DNA of 64,000 bases, from positions 3,720,001 through 3,784,000 of the forward strand of contig JAQJZZ010000008.1 in assembly GCA_030077755.1 (NCBI GenBank), written 5' to 3'. Within the stretch, counting starts at the first letter, position 1. Every line of letters starts with the position of its first letter. The notes under the pieces are model-generated. The model saw only the letters and a list, made by a program, of their open reading frames with translations, was not told the origin of the DNA and made no database searches. Positions 22,242-33,860 of the stretch are shown here, one piece after another. This stretch comes from Filosporella fistucella. Lineage: Eukaryota > Ascomycota > Leotiomycetes > Helotiales. Position numbers and translations under genes: made by a program.

Positions 22242-24001
22242 TAGAAGCTATATACTGAGCTTGGTACTAGGATAAGGTGGTGTAGCATTTAGGAGTTCAG
22301 GGCAATAGACAGCGGTATCATGTTTTTGGATGGTGTTTGTGTTGCGTGGAAAGCGTTCAAATGCAATTGTATAGCGTTACTACTAATTTCCAAATATTGC
22401 AAGCGAAACAAAAGTTACAGAGCAAAGTGCGAAATTCACACACACTATCATGGATATGGGACATAAATTTCATTACAGTAACAGTTTAAATAAATTCTCC
22501 ATGGAAAACAACACTCATTGAGGCAAAATTACAACCAAGGCTTCATGTGAGGGGATGATGTGCCCTGGGCCCAGTACACGACGACCTAATGTGAAGCTGA
22601 CGCTATCTTACTTCACCATTGCTTCTTTTATTTACATACGAGTAGCCGGTCGCTTATGCTTTCTCCGCAAATTGTCTCTGGTTGAGTAATCCTTCCTGCT
22701 CAAACTTCTCGCACTCCTGATCATCTAATCTGAGACCCAGATTTCGCATCCTCGAAGTTAAATTTCTGCTACTCTGGTCACTCTGATAGCATGATGAAAA
22801 GAGAGCAGCTGAGAAGAAGGCATCGACTGTTTAGGGTCGTAGAAGCAGTTGATATTGATCCAAGTTTTAGAATTCAAGAATATTCGCTCCTTTCTTAAAG
22901 ACGAGTTGACGGTTGAACTCATTTGGAGATAATTAAGGACCCAAGACAAGAAAATGCTAAGTGCTAAATTATATGCTACGAGATGAGGCTCGTCGTAGAA
23001 GCATGGTTGCTTCAAATTCAGTGATAGTTTATCATGGTGTGAATATTTTATGTACACCCGCATATTTCAACAAGAATAGCAAACATTGGATGTTTCTCAG
23101 TATCGTGCGAAAGCTGCAGCCGGGTACCTGTTGAGAGAGACTACAACTGATATATGACTCTCTCGAGCTTTGGAGCTCTAGAAGCTCAGCTCCAACTGGA
23201 TGGAATCGCGATCCATGGGAAATGCTATGTCATGTTCTGAGGAGAGTATCTGACTGTATACTTGATGAAACCTTGGTCAGCCATTGCCCTCCCAGTCAAG
23301 GTGTTCATGCTGTCCAGACTTGGAACACAACGTCATGAAGTCGTTCAAGGTTCCATAGCTAAACAATCCTTCAAGTTCTACACAATGGATCTGCGAGGAG
23401 GAATCTGACAGTCAACAAGAAAGTGCGGTTCTGGCGTTGCTGCACAAACAAAGAGGCAAGAACAAAACTAGCCCTAAATTGAGGTGAATTGCAATTCTCG
23501 AAATCTGGGTTGAATTCTCCTGGATGAGATATGGAAAAGCCAGTTGCTGTAGGATGATGCCACACGGAAATCAAAGTATGAAGCCATTGCGAAAAATGAA
23601 ATTTGGTCAACTCATGCTTGAGTCGAATTGGTAAGAAATATGCCAGCAAATATTGAGGTGAATTCAAAAGGCGTTCATCTTCCCATCCATGGAAACGGCT
23701 TCAATCCTCCTAACAGTGTGAGAATTTATCTGAGAAACCAATAAACTGAGATATTGCTCCATCGAAGACAGTATACCTAGGCATGAAGTAGAAGTTGTAT
23801 GATAAGTCACAACCAAACCTGAGAGCTATTCCAACAGTCATGTGACCCGTGCTAATTCTCAAATCCGGCGCCTTGGTCTAGGCTCAGCCTTACGAATTTT
23901 GAACCTTTTTCCAACCACTTTCACCATATTACCACCAATAAGCTCAACAAAGTATCGCCCCTCCAATTTTGCCGATCCAAAAATTCTATCTCGCATACAC
24001 G
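22242..24001. other. 1.8-kb gap, no gene recognised
   Basis: Frames of about 100 codons on the minus strand (23063-22758 and 23667-23371) lack domains and splice structure. I see nothing supportable. The right end is the promoter of the SNRNP27-like gene. Confidence 0.45.
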
Positions 24002-24943
24002 ATGGCGGAACCTGCTTATAAACGCTCACGTCGTCCAGACAGTAAACAGATGTGGGACGAGGCGGATCGAAGAGCGCCCATACCTTCGCACGAGAGAGAC
24101 GAACCTCGAGACAACAGGCGTGATGGTCGCGAACGACGCGATGATCGAGATAGAGAGCGCGATAGAAGATATAGAAGCCGCTCTCCGCGCGATTCCAGAG
24201 GTGGCCGAGAAAAGGATCGAGGGGGGCGAAGAGATGATAGAGATCGTGACAGAGATTACAGAGGCAGTGGGAGGGGCAGAGAGGACAGAGATAGTCAAAG
24301 AGGTGGCAGAAGGGAGGGCGACAGGAAGGATAGAGGTATGTTCACAGGCAACATATTCGGAGCTTTCAGAGGCATGGCTAATGATTATCAAGATGGGCGT
24401 GATACAAGAGATAAGCCAAGGGAGAGATCAAGATCTCGCGATCGAGTGAGGGAATCTGGGCAGAGAAACACAAGGAGCAGAAGCCCGAGACGAGACAGTG
24501 GCAGGGAACGGGAATCTAGAAAAGAGATTCAATCTGGAAGAGATATGCCTAAAGCACCAAAAGTAGAAGAAGAATTTACGAAGAGCAGAACAGCAACACC
24601 TCCAGTCAGCTTCAAGGTAGGGCCTGCTGGTGGTCAAGATCACGATCGGATGGAGCTTGATGCGGACCAACCAAGGAAAGGTTCCGGGAAGGGAAAAGGG
24701 AAAGGCAAGAAGGAAAAGGCTGCGGAGCCAATAGAGGTTGACGATGACGAGATAGTGGTTGAGGACGATGGATTAGCTGCTATGCAGGCGATGATGGGTT
24801 TTGGTGGTTTCGGCACTACGCATCAGAAAAAAGTCGCTGGAAACGATGTCTATGCGGTCAGGAAGGAGAAGAAGACTGAGTACCGGCAGTATATGAACCG
24901 GGTTGGAGGTTTCAATCGGCCACTCAGCCCAAGTCATGAGTGA
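24002..24943 (+). CDS. SNRNP27-like U4/U6.U5 tri-snRNP protein
   Basis: Single exon, 313 aa from the ATG at 24002 (MAEPAYKRSRR); the open frame extends 11 codons upstream without better support. The first 200 residues are an RS/RD/RE-rich low-complexity region, as in splicing factors. The C-terminal 55 residues are the conserved SNRNP27 domain: MMGFGGFGTT, then a KK-V-GN-Y block, and the invariant YRQYMNRVGGFNRPL. The human 27-kDa tri-snRNP protein has the same layout and acts in pre-mRNA splicing (influencing 5' splice-site choice) in the nucleus. A GTATGT...CAG pair at 24336-24369 is not an intron: it is only 34 nt and removal would break the frame. Confidence 0.92.
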   Translation: MAEPAYKRSRRPDSKQMWDEADRRAPIPSHERDEPRDNRRDGRERRDDRDRERDRRYRSRSPRDSRGGREKDRGGRRDDRDRDRDYRGSGRGREDRDSQRGGRREGDRKDRGMFTGNIFGAFRGMANDYQDGRDTRDKPRERSRSRDRVRESGQRNTRSRSPRRDSGRERESRKEIQSGRDMPKAPKVEEEFTKSRTATPPVSFKVGPAGGQDHDRMELDADQPRKGSGKGKGKGKKEKAAEPIEVDDDEIVVEDDGLAAMQAMMGFGGFGTTHQKKVAGNDVYAVRKEKKTEYRQYMNRVGGFNRPLSPSHE

Positions 24944-25468
24944 TGAGGTTTGTGATTACATTTCAGCTTAAGCTGTATTAACTCCAGTCTCATTTGCAGC
25001 CTCGGAACTTCAGCATTTGATGGTGTGGTCATATTCTAGCTTCTCCATATGAGTAGAGAGCTATGTGGATATCTGTTCTTAACGGCAAAGAGGCCCTCGA
25101 TACCCTCATGCATGCAGCTTTACCAAATGCTCGGAATGAGCTGCCGAACAATATCAAGAGTGACAGATGAGGTAAGGCTCTCTAATGCATAGAATAATAA
25201 TTCCCCCAATCGAACCGGTTTCTGCAGAACAGATTGCATTCATATGATATGGTGACCCCGAAAATTCTTCCCAATGGCGTAAAGCGGGAGACTTCCCTCC
25301 AGCGCAGCCTCGCGCTACCGTACAGGCTGATTGTGACAATCATTGGCGAAATCTGTTCTCAAGGCCTCACCAGAGCCAGCTCTGAACTTTTTATCTTAAA
25401 GCAATTCTGAGCTCCCAACCCTCAATTCTGGAGCTCTGGATAGCTTTTTCTTTCAAATTTAGCTCGAA
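24944..25468. other. Intergenic, promoter of glucosidase I
   Basis: No open frame of interest. It holds the 3' end of the SNRNP27-like gene and the promoter of the downstream glucosidase gene. Confidence 0.4.
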
Positions 25469-28103
25469 ATGCTGCTCCCGAATCCATTAAATCTGCCAGT
25501 CGCAGCTCTGGTTGCTGCGTTTGTGTCTGTGGCCGCGGCTGACGACTCGGCCATTTTGTACAAAGAGGTCGCACGAAATTCAAATCAGAGCTTGTTATGG
25601 GGTCCTTACCGCCCCAATCTATATTTTGGCGTTCGGCCCCGAATTCCCAAAAGTTTATTGGGTGGTTTGATGTGGTCGAGGGTGGACAATTTTCAAGATG
25701 TGCAGCACAGTAAGTAGTTACCCAGGTCCCATTTTTTCTAGAGTCCGGTGGCATCAGAGCTCATTGAATTTGACCATCGGACTGACTGGATTCGTAGACT
25801 TTAGACATACCTGCGAGCAATCAGATGGCATGCGGGGCTATGGGTGGGATGAGTACGATGCTCGGAGTGGTGGGGACCAAACGATTTACGACGAGGGAAA
25901 TGGAATTGATATCAAAACTATGTTCGTTAAGATCCCTGGTGGAACTAACGGAGGGAGCTGGGCGGCTCGTATCAGAGGGGTGATCAGGGAAGATTCCCCT
26001 GTGGATTTGAAGACTACAGTCATATTTTATGCGTCGTTGGAGGGTTTGGGAAGTCTAGAAGTGGAAGGTGACGAAGAGCCACTAGGATATGAGGGCGATG
26101 TCAATCTGAAAGGAGAGTCCGAAGGCCTGGGAGAATACAAATTGACAGTTACTGCTGGACGAGGAAATCATCCCAAATCATCTCACCCGTCGTACGCCGA
26201 AAAGCCTCTGGACAGGACCATCGTCCATTCATTCTCTGTACCGGAACAAATTCTCTGGCAGACAAAGCCGATTCTGTTCAAGAATTTGAAGGAGGAGATC
26301 GATCAGTATATCGCCAAATACGGGGAGGACAATGCTCCTCCACCATGGCAGGTGTATACCATTGGAAACAATCCAGGAGCTGGAAACTTGCACATGGTTC
26401 AGAAGGTGTTTGAGGGTAACTTTGAATTCGACATCATCTTCAACAGCGCTTCCTCAGAGAAGACTTACTTCAGCCAGCAGGTGACTGAGCTTCTGCAGAA
26501 GTCTAGATCTAGTTTCTGGGAAAGGTTCATCACGGTTTTTGACCCCCAACCACCGTTTGCAATTGAGTCTCTGCAAAAGTTTTCCGCAAACATGTTCTCC
26601 AACCTTCTCGGTGGACTAGGCTACTTCCAGGGAGATTCAGTTGTGGATCGATCGTATGCCCCTGAATACGATGAGGAGAACGAAGGATTCTGGGAGGAAA
26701 CGGCAGCTGCAAGAGCAAGGAAACAAGAGCATCTCGAAGGTCCTTCGGAGCTCTTCACTACTGTGCCATCGCGATCGTTCTTCCCAAGAGGTTTCCTTTG
26801 GGATGAGGGATTCCACCTTATGCCGATTGTTGATTGGGATATGGATCTTGCCCTCGAGGTTGTTAAGAGCTGGTTCAATCTCATGGATGATGAGGGATGG
26901 ATTGGGCGTGAGCAGATACTTGGTGCTGAGGCTCGGAGCAAGGTGCCCACAGAATTCCAGACTCAATACCCACATTACGCCAATCCCCCAACTCTATTCT
27001 TCATCATCGATTCTTTCATCAGCAAGCTCGGCGCGTTGAATCGCACCAAGACACCAGCAGAAAAGGAGAGTTTTGGTGCCACCGCGAACTCGGTCCTTCT
27101 TCAAAATCCGGACATCGCTCTTCACTATCTGCATGAGCTATACCCCAAGTTGAAGAAGCACTACTACTGGTTCCGTAAAACTCAGTTCGGCGACCTCAAA
27201 TCTTACGATCGTGATGCCTTTAGCTCAAAGGAAGGTTATCGCTGGCGCGGACGCACTGTTCAACACATCCTTACAAGTGGCCTTGATGACTATCCTCGTC
27301 CTCAGCCGCCACACCCAGGAGAGTTGCACGTTGATCTCATTTCATGGATGGGAATGATGACTAAATCTCTCAAAAACATTGCTACCCTTCTCAATTACGA
27401 TGATGATGTCAAGGAATTGACAACTATCGAAACTGCTATTGTCAAGAACATTGATGGACTTCACTGGAGTGAGAAAGATAAGTGTTACTGTGACGCTACT
27501 ATCGATGATTATGAAGAGAACGCTCTTGTTTGCCACAAGGGTTACATCTCTCTCTTCCCATTCTTGACCGGCTTGATCGATCCGAAGAGTGAAAAGCTTG
27601 GCCACATTCTCACTCTTTTGGGTGATCCAGAGGAACTTTGGAGTCCATATGGTATTCGCAGCCTAAGCAAGAAGGATGAGTTCTACGGCACAGGCGAGAA
27701 CTACTGGAGAGGACCAATCTGGATGAACATGAATTATCTTGCTCTTGTCCAGCTCCTAGTGAGTTGAATTTCCTGTTGTCTTTGCCATTACTAACGCCCT
27801 TAGAAATATGCCGAAATCAAGGGTCCTCATCAAGATAAAGCCAAAGACCTTTACAGCGAACTCCGCCTCAATCTGGTCAAGACTGTGTTCGACTCTTGGG
27901 TTGATACCGGTTTCGCATGGGAGCAATATAATCCGGAGACAGGAAAGGGACAGCGAACCCAGCACTTCACTGGCTGGACGAGTCTAGTTGTAAAGATCAT
28001 GGGAATGCCAGATCTTAGTGGTGGGAAATGGGAGGTTGATGGCACAGAAAAGGTCAAGCACGAGCCTTACAACACAGAACAGCAAAAGCACGATGAGCTG
28101 TGA
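25469..28103 (+). CDS. CWH41: Mannosyl-oligosaccharide glucosidase I (GH63), ER
   Basis: Three exons, 25469-25709, 25798-27758 and 27804-28103 (introns 88 and 45 nt; GTAAGT and GTGAGT donors; branch CTAAC in intron 2), giving 833 aa. The N terminus is a hydrophobic signal sequence. The GH63 N-terminal domain opens with [17 protein letters not shown] and [18 protein letters not shown]. The catalytic (alpha/alpha)6 barrel contains [23 protein letters not shown] and PHPGELHVD; Glu589 and Asp593 correspond in spacing to the two acids described for yeast Cwh41. It ends in [14 protein letters not shown] and [14 protein letters not shown]. The enzyme removes the outermost alpha-1,2-glucose from Glc3Man9GlcNAc2 in N-glycan processing. 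Length is normal for fungal enzymes. Confidence 0.96.
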
Positions 28104-28859
28104 TTGAGTCTATGTATATATTGGGAACACGGCGGATCATAAAACTTTGATAATTTGGGATGGTCAGCTTGTGCTATAGTATTGCGTTAAATAGCGACCA
28201 TGAATCAGTATTCTAGATCACTCCATTATTCATTGTGATGCAACATGGACTCCTGGGTGTAGTCGTTCGATTTCAATTCTCTGGATTCGTTTCACGCCGA
28301 GCTCAAAAAATGAAAAGCCGGCGCGTCGAGGCAACGATGGCCAAAATTTTCTTTTCTATACATGGGGGGAAATGTTTTTCAGAAGCAAAAATTTTCACGC
28401 CTGGAGGGCGGGCCAAGATACCTCAGTGAGGTTTTTATCGATTCAGGGTTTTGAATGGAGGGGCGCCGCGAGCTAGGGAATTGGTGTTTGACTGTACTAG
28501 TTAGCATGTTTTATCTGTTAGAAGTGAGAATTTGACTTGAGCTCTCGAGGTGGAGGGTTTTGCGACCCGGCGACGGAGCCTGATCTGGGGCCGGGTTGTA
28601 AACAATTGGGTTATTGGGGTATTTGTATCATATAGTTAGTTGTATTTTCGTTCTTGCAGCGAGGCGAGGAGGCCAATTCAAAGCTTTTGGAGCCGACGAG
28701 CAGGTTCTTTGTCGATAAATGCATGCTGAATCGTTTCATCGACTTTCTTGTGCTCAATGCACCATTATTTCATAGCAGTCTTCAATTTTGTATCCTAGAT
28801 GTAATCATAAAGTTTGGGATCAGAATGGTTTCGTGAACTGCAAATTAAGCTTACGTTAC
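28104..28859. other. Convergent intergenic region
   Basis: 3' ends of two convergent genes. G-rich, with no gene recognised. Confidence 0.45.
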
Positions 28860-29771
28860 CTAGTACATTACCTCCCAATGCATCAGCTGTTCCAATATCT
28901 GCTCGCTCTTCTTCAGTAGCACACTATAGTGTGTCTCGCCCTCAAATTCGACCAGCGTCGCTCCATCAATTATCCTCACCATCTTCCTGCTCGCCTCAAC
29001 GGGACAAACCGAATCCTGATCTCCACACCAAAATCTCACTCTGCTTCCCTCGATAGCACCGAGCTCAAACTCCCAATCCTCAACAAACACCCTCCATTCA
29101 TCCTCCAGGCCCCCATTTCCTTGAGCAAAGCATTCTCGCGCACAAACCACGAACAGCTCGCTATTTTCGGCACTGTCGAGTAATACTCTATCTTTCTCTC
29201 CCAAGCTCTCGAACCCAGCCAAGACTTGTTTGCGAAAAATCGCTTTATTGGGGTTTTGAGCAGCAGGGATAACAAACCAGTCGTATAGCTTGCGACCGAT
29301 ACTTGGCATCCATTGCGTGAAATAGACAGATAGTCTGCTTGTCAAAGCCATGCCGTCAAGTCCTAGACTCACGGGACCCATTCCTGCTACTATCCCAACA
29401 GAGAGGAGTTTTGAAGACGGAAGTGAGTGTGCACATGCTAATGCGTATGGGCCTCCAGCTGAGGTACCGAGGATGTGATATTGTGCAATTTTGAGAAGTG
29501 AGGCTACCTCTGAGACTATGGGAGGCCAGTCCAGTAGAGTCCGTAATGATTGCGGGGACGAGAGACCAATTCCGGGGCGGTCGATAGCGATGATGTGAAA
29601 ACCCAAATTGAGTGCCGATTTGGCCCAGATGGCGCCCTCGAGACGGGAAGATGGAAGACCGTGGAAGTAGAATATCACCGGGCCAGTAGCGGTTCCATAG
29701 TGGGCGAGCCCAATGACTTGGTTCTTGGAGAGAGTGACAGTCTCGCGATGTTCAGCTTGCAAGTGAGACAT
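28860..29771 (-). CDS. Alpha/beta hydrolase fold-1 protein
   Basis: Single exon, 303 aa. The open frame starts 11 codons upstream at a TTG; the first ATG is at 29771 (MSHLQAEHRET). Hallmarks are an oxyanion-type FYFHGLPSSR near residue 36, DRPGIGLSS, nucleophile elbow GTSAGG (Ser near 103), acid Asp in CGDQDSVCPVE and base His in GETHYSV, in the correct order for a triad. No signal peptide or transmembrane segment is present, so a cytosolic esterase, epoxide-hydrolase-like or haloalkane-type hydrolase is possible. The substrate cannot be told from sequence. Confidence 0.87.
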   Translation of the reverse strand: MSHLQAEHRETVTLSKNQVIGLAHYGTATGPVIFYFHGLPSSRLEGAIWAKSALNLGFHIIAIDRPGIGLSSPQSLRTLLDWPPIVSEVASLLKIAQYHILGTSAGGPYALACAHSLPSSKLLSVGIVAGMGPVSLGLDGMALTSRLSVYFTQWMPSIGRKLYDWFVIPAAQNPNKAIFRKQVLAGFESLGEKDRVLLDSAENSELFVVCARECFAQGNGGLEDEWRVFVEDWEFELGAIEGSRVRFWCGDQDSVCPVEASRKMVRIIDGATLVEFEGETHYSVLLKKSEQILEQLMHWEVMY

Positions 29772-30749
29772 GTTTATATGATAGTGGGTGAATAGATGGG
29801 ACAACGGTGACAGTTTTTAGAAAAAAATAAAAGGAAAAATGATGTTGAGATCGATGAGGCTGAAGATAATGAAGTTGGGCATCCGAGAGCGCCATGGTCG
29901 GAACAATAAGGACCAAGCGACTTTTCAGCTGGAAATGGACAGCTGAGGCTGAATATGTGCGATGAGACTATTGAAAAGAAATGAGTGGATGACGGGGCTT
30001 TCTCTTGAGGCAAATCAACAACCACCATGGAAATGATAACACTTGGTATCTGCATTGGGACAATGCGAAGGATACAGGTTCAGTTGAGAATCACAGCTGA
30101 ACGAACTCAAACATCGTGCGAAGTTCAACTCACCTGGACTCAGGGGTAGCGGATTGACTTCCATGCAAATTGCTCCCATATGATTGGCTCCTACTGCTTT
30201 CGTCCACAAAATCTGCTTTCTTTTGCAATTGTGGATTTGCTGGAAAACTTGGTGATAGGTCAGACCGTTGCATCTCATTCCCCAATGCGCTTGGTGAGAT
30301 CATATAACCGAGGCTTCTGAGAATTTGTTACAAGTCTTCAAAACGTCGATATAAGCAGTTGTCCGTGCTCGAGCATTCCATTTGCGTAAGCAAATCTCAC
30401 GTGCAAGTCACCCTTTGTGACCTTGACAGGATCTCTGGGAGTTGTTGGGCTTAATGCAGGAGTGAAGTTGAAAAGCTGTGCAAAGGCTTGCACGGAGTAT
30501 GTTTGAAGATTACGAGCCTCTGGTCTCGTACGTGGTGTGAGATTGTGCTTTCGATTCTACAATGAGTCGACCTGACAGACAGCTTCTATAAATAAAGTCG
30601 TACATTGTGTTGCATGTCTGAGGTATATGCTTCGGATCTTAAGCATAATTTGGTCGGGCATCTTTCTTGCCTCGAATTTGCCCTATGCTCTTCTCTTCTC
30701 TTCTTTCTTCGAGGCTTGTGAGGCAGCGAGCAATGTTCATTCAGCAACT
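29772..30749. other. Intergenic, no gene recognised
   Basis: Short minus-strand frames only, with no domain. It contains the hydrolase promoter and the ELP5 3' flank. Confidence 0.45.
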
Positions 30750-32042
30750 CTAAATCTCATCTTCCTCATCATCGAAATCTTCCCGATCTTCTGCACCCAT
30801 CTCGTATAAAATTCTTCCTCCATCACCAGGACCAGCGGCTCCACCATCCTTCTGTGCATCGAAGTATGGTAGAATAACTCCTTCTCTATCTTTTTTCTGC
30901 TTCTCGGTCAACCCAAGATTGAACGTTGTTTCGGGTTCTCCTCCTCTTCCTCCAGATTCTTGGTGTTCCGCAATTGGAACAGAAGCATATAGATCATGGT
31001 CGTCAAGAAGTGTGAATTCTCCTACTTGAAGTTTGGCTGATGATGAGGAAGAAGGCGATCTCAGGACAAAGTTCTCCAAAATGCCTCGACCTGAACGCCT
31101 TCGGAGTTCCATATTGACCACAAAACCTGTAGTATCATTGTTCATACTACCAAGCCCAATAAGGACGCCTTCTCGTCCCTCCTGGAGTCCAAATACTGGC
31201 TCTTGCAAGCTTTTGTCTCGAGCCTGTTTCCGTGCGATGACATGGGAAAGAGACGATATCGTAAGGATTGCGGTTGCCGAGAAAATTAGTGTCGTGAGCG
31301 GAGCAGGATTGTATGAAACTCTTTCTGATGAAGTGACTGGCACGTCGGTATGATAAGTCGCGAGAAGTGAGACTTGAGGTGAGATGAGCAGGGATGAAAG
31401 GAAGGTAGACAAATGTGACGGATAGCTGTTTGAGAGAGGATTGAGTGTATCAATTATGAGGAGATATTCTGAGATGGTAGCATCAGTTTCTCGTAGCACA
31501 CTTAGTCCTTCATTAGGGAAAGGACACTACCCACTGGACGGATTTGAGATAAGGCTCTGAGGCCCGTGTGGCAACGAGGGAAAGTATGATATAATTTCAT
31601 TTCGCAAAACTGCTAAAGACTTCCCCCTGGACGAAATGAATACATCGACTTCCAATGGCATCCGTTTCCGAAGCGTTGAAAATGAGACGAAGATGATCTT
31701 GCTTTTGGATATCTGTGAATCATTCTGTCAGACTGCTAGATCACGTGATAATTACGCGCCTGTGGAACTGGATATTGATACATCCGACTACGTGCTTGAG
31801 ACATAGAACGTAGAAAAGCAATAATGACTTTATAAGGTCATTTGACTTTAGAAGTGGGTAAAGCAAGACACGGAAAGTCATACCTTCGCTCTCCTCGCAA
31901 ATTCCTTCACAACGGGTCTCCCACTCTGCTCCAAAGTATCGAGTACCAGCGTGAAGGGACTTGCGCCATCTCTTAAATTCAGTAGCTTCTGAAACAGAAG
32001 AGTGTTGTGTGTTCGTCTCTGCTGAATTGGTGAAGGCGCCAT
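30750..32042 (-). CDS. ELP5: Elongator complex subunit ELP5
   Basis: Three exons: 32042-31884, 31712-31535 and 31468-30750, with introns of 171 and 66 nt, giving 351 aa. The N terminus shows QRRTHNTLLFQKLLNLRD and FTLVLDTLEQSGRP. Exon 2 encodes SKIIFVSFSTLRK, exon 3 YLLIIDTLNPL. The C terminus has the conserved TFNLGLTEKQKKDREGVILP and a very acidic end. This is the RecA-like Elp5/IKI1 fold without Walker motifs. It forms the Elp4-Elp5-Elp6 ring of Elongator, required for mcm5/ncm5 modification of wobble uridine in tRNA. A TAG that seems to break the frame at 31529-31527 lies inside intron 2 (GTGGGT donor, phase 1, CTCAG acceptor), so the gene is intact. Confidence 0.9.
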
Positions 32043-32771
32043 ATTTGTTTGCAATTGTGATGAAGAATTATGAAAGTATGAAAGTGGATGCAAAACTCGC
32101 CTCCAAATTTCGACCGGCTTTTGCCCATCCTGCCATCCCATCTTGTTAAAGTGGACCCGAGCTAAAATAACCTTTGTGTCAGCCACAAGCTTGACATCCA
32201 ATTCAGACTACTCAGTTGAAACTCTTTCTCGACTAAAGCCATTGCTCTGATTCACGATTCGAATATGTTCGAACCGTACTTTCAACAAAACAGAACCGGT
32301 GAACGGGCTCTCCCTCATGTCAGATAGGCCATATATGGCCATATATTAACCAGCTTCATGACACTTTGGGTGAACCCTGCGATCGCACGGCCAGCCCAAA
32401 TTGAGTGGCACAGGTTCAGCTTCTGCCGTCACCCTCCTCTTGTCAAATGATATCGAACGCCAAGTCGATAAATCATGCAAAATCTCCGTGAGACAAAGCT
32501 CAGCAAGCATGCAAGCTTTCGGCATGTGTTGTCACCTCTCATGAGCAACTGATCCAATTGGCATAGCGTCGAAACCAACAATCACAATTGCAAGGTCCAG
32601 GTGGAAAACAGGTTATTCCAAGGCGCTGCCAAGACGTTCTGATCTGGGGATAGAGATACAGTTGCATTCCTGCCAAGTACTTATCATTGCTTATCCGCTC
32701 TGACTACTTTCCTTCCTTTGGTTCGTTTTATTCCATTTTGTCAACAGCTAGAGTCTGAATAGATCGACAAC
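32043..32771. promoter_or_regulatory. Divergent promoter region with a CArG-type palindrome
   Basis: Shared upstream region of ELP5 (minus) and the membrane protein gene (plus). At 32331-32346 lies a perfect 16-bp palindrome ATATATGGCCATATAT. Overlapping it, 32329-32338 reads CCATATATGG, a perfect CC(A/T)6GG CArG box of the kind bound by SRF-type MADS factors. Binding is inferred. Confidence 0.4.
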
Positions 32772-33699
32772 ATGTCGGGCGTCACTCACCTTCCAGAGAC
32801 CAATTTCGGGACCGTTACATCATGGATCCCACTCACCACTGCCTTTCCTTACCAAGAAGGTTGCTCTTCAGCTATCATTGCACCAAAGGATTTCAATCCG
32901 TCGAAAAATGTTGAGCTGCTCGCGTTTGATCCAGAGTACGGAATTGCCATGGACTCAGAGCAGATCTGTTTGCCTCCCATTGCAACATTTCTATGGGAGC
33001 AAGACCTTCCAGCTTTGACCGTGCGCGAAACATCGACCGTTTACAGCTTGGGACCTGTTGTTTGCCCAGAGGCATACACAACTGCGACGGCTTATCCCGT
33101 GGGTGATGATCGCGAGCAGATCGCATGTTGTCCATCGTAAGTTTTGCGAAGGTTCAACCACGTGCAACTCACTAAAACATTTCAGAGGATATACCTACGG
33201 CGATCTTCTCAAGGCAGGACTCACAAGACAGTGTATATCCCCGGTTCCTAAGGGTGCCGTAGTCACATATGTACGACCCAAGGGCGACGGTGACATGGAG
33301 ACTGCTACCACTACCATGGCCTCTGACTGGCACGTCATCGGCGCTGCTGTTACAGGGGTGAACTTTGCAACCTCAACCGTAGCTGCTACATATCCTACAT
33401 TGGCAGCACAAGATAATTCCGCGATGAAGATCCTCTCGGCTCGCGCATCCACAAAGAAGTCAAAGAAGAAGAAGCTTAGCGGTGGAGTCATTGGTGGTAT
33501 TGCTGCTGCCATTATCGTGGTGGTCATAATTCTCATCATTTGTCTTGTGATCTTTATGCTGTATAAGAAGAAGAAGAGCAAGGCCGCAGCAAACAATCCT
33601 CCACCTGTGGAATTGAATCAAGGACAATACGGTCCAGGATATAATCAAGGGCCGCCACCTTCGGGCCCAGGATATGACCAAGGACAAGGTTACAAGTGA
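32772..33699 (+). CDS. Single-pass membrane protein with P/G/Q-rich tail
   Basis: Two exons, 32772-33136 and 33186-33699 (49-nt intron, GTAAGT donor, phase 2), giving 292 aa. The N-terminal 215 residues are an ectodomain-like region with cysteines (EGCSSAI, QICLPP, VVCPEA, IACCPS, RQCISP). A strongly basic KKSKKKKLSG precedes one transmembrane helix at about 231-253 (GGIAAAIIVVVIILIICLVI), followed by KKKK and a tail with repeats of the form GYNQGPPPSGPGYDQGQGY. Many fungal surface sensors share this layout (ectodomain, TM, disordered tail), but no WSC or Mid2 domain is evident and there is no clear cleavable signal peptide. Function is unknown. Confidence 0.75.
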
Positions 33700-33860
33700 G
33701 CATCAGTGGTTACATTGGTCACAGTACAGGAGGCAGTTGGGTATACCCTATCTGGTGTCATCGAGGAGTTTTTAGGCAATGGCCATTTTGGGCTAAGAAT
33801 CATATGGAACAACTATATTGTGAATAATGTGTATTTTGATATCAATATACCACTGCTGAG

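Noticed and set aside
23371..23667. 98-aa minus-strand frame
   Set aside because: No recognisable features and no neighbouring exon.
24336..24369. GTATGT...CAG intron in the SNRNP27-like gene
   Set aside because: Only 34 nt, and removal would shift the frame.
31501..31530. In-frame TAG in ELP5 suggesting a pseudogene or a 30-nt intron
   Set aside because: A normal 66-nt intron (31534-31469; GTGGGT donor, CTCAG acceptor, phase 1) removes the TAG and joins the conserved regions.
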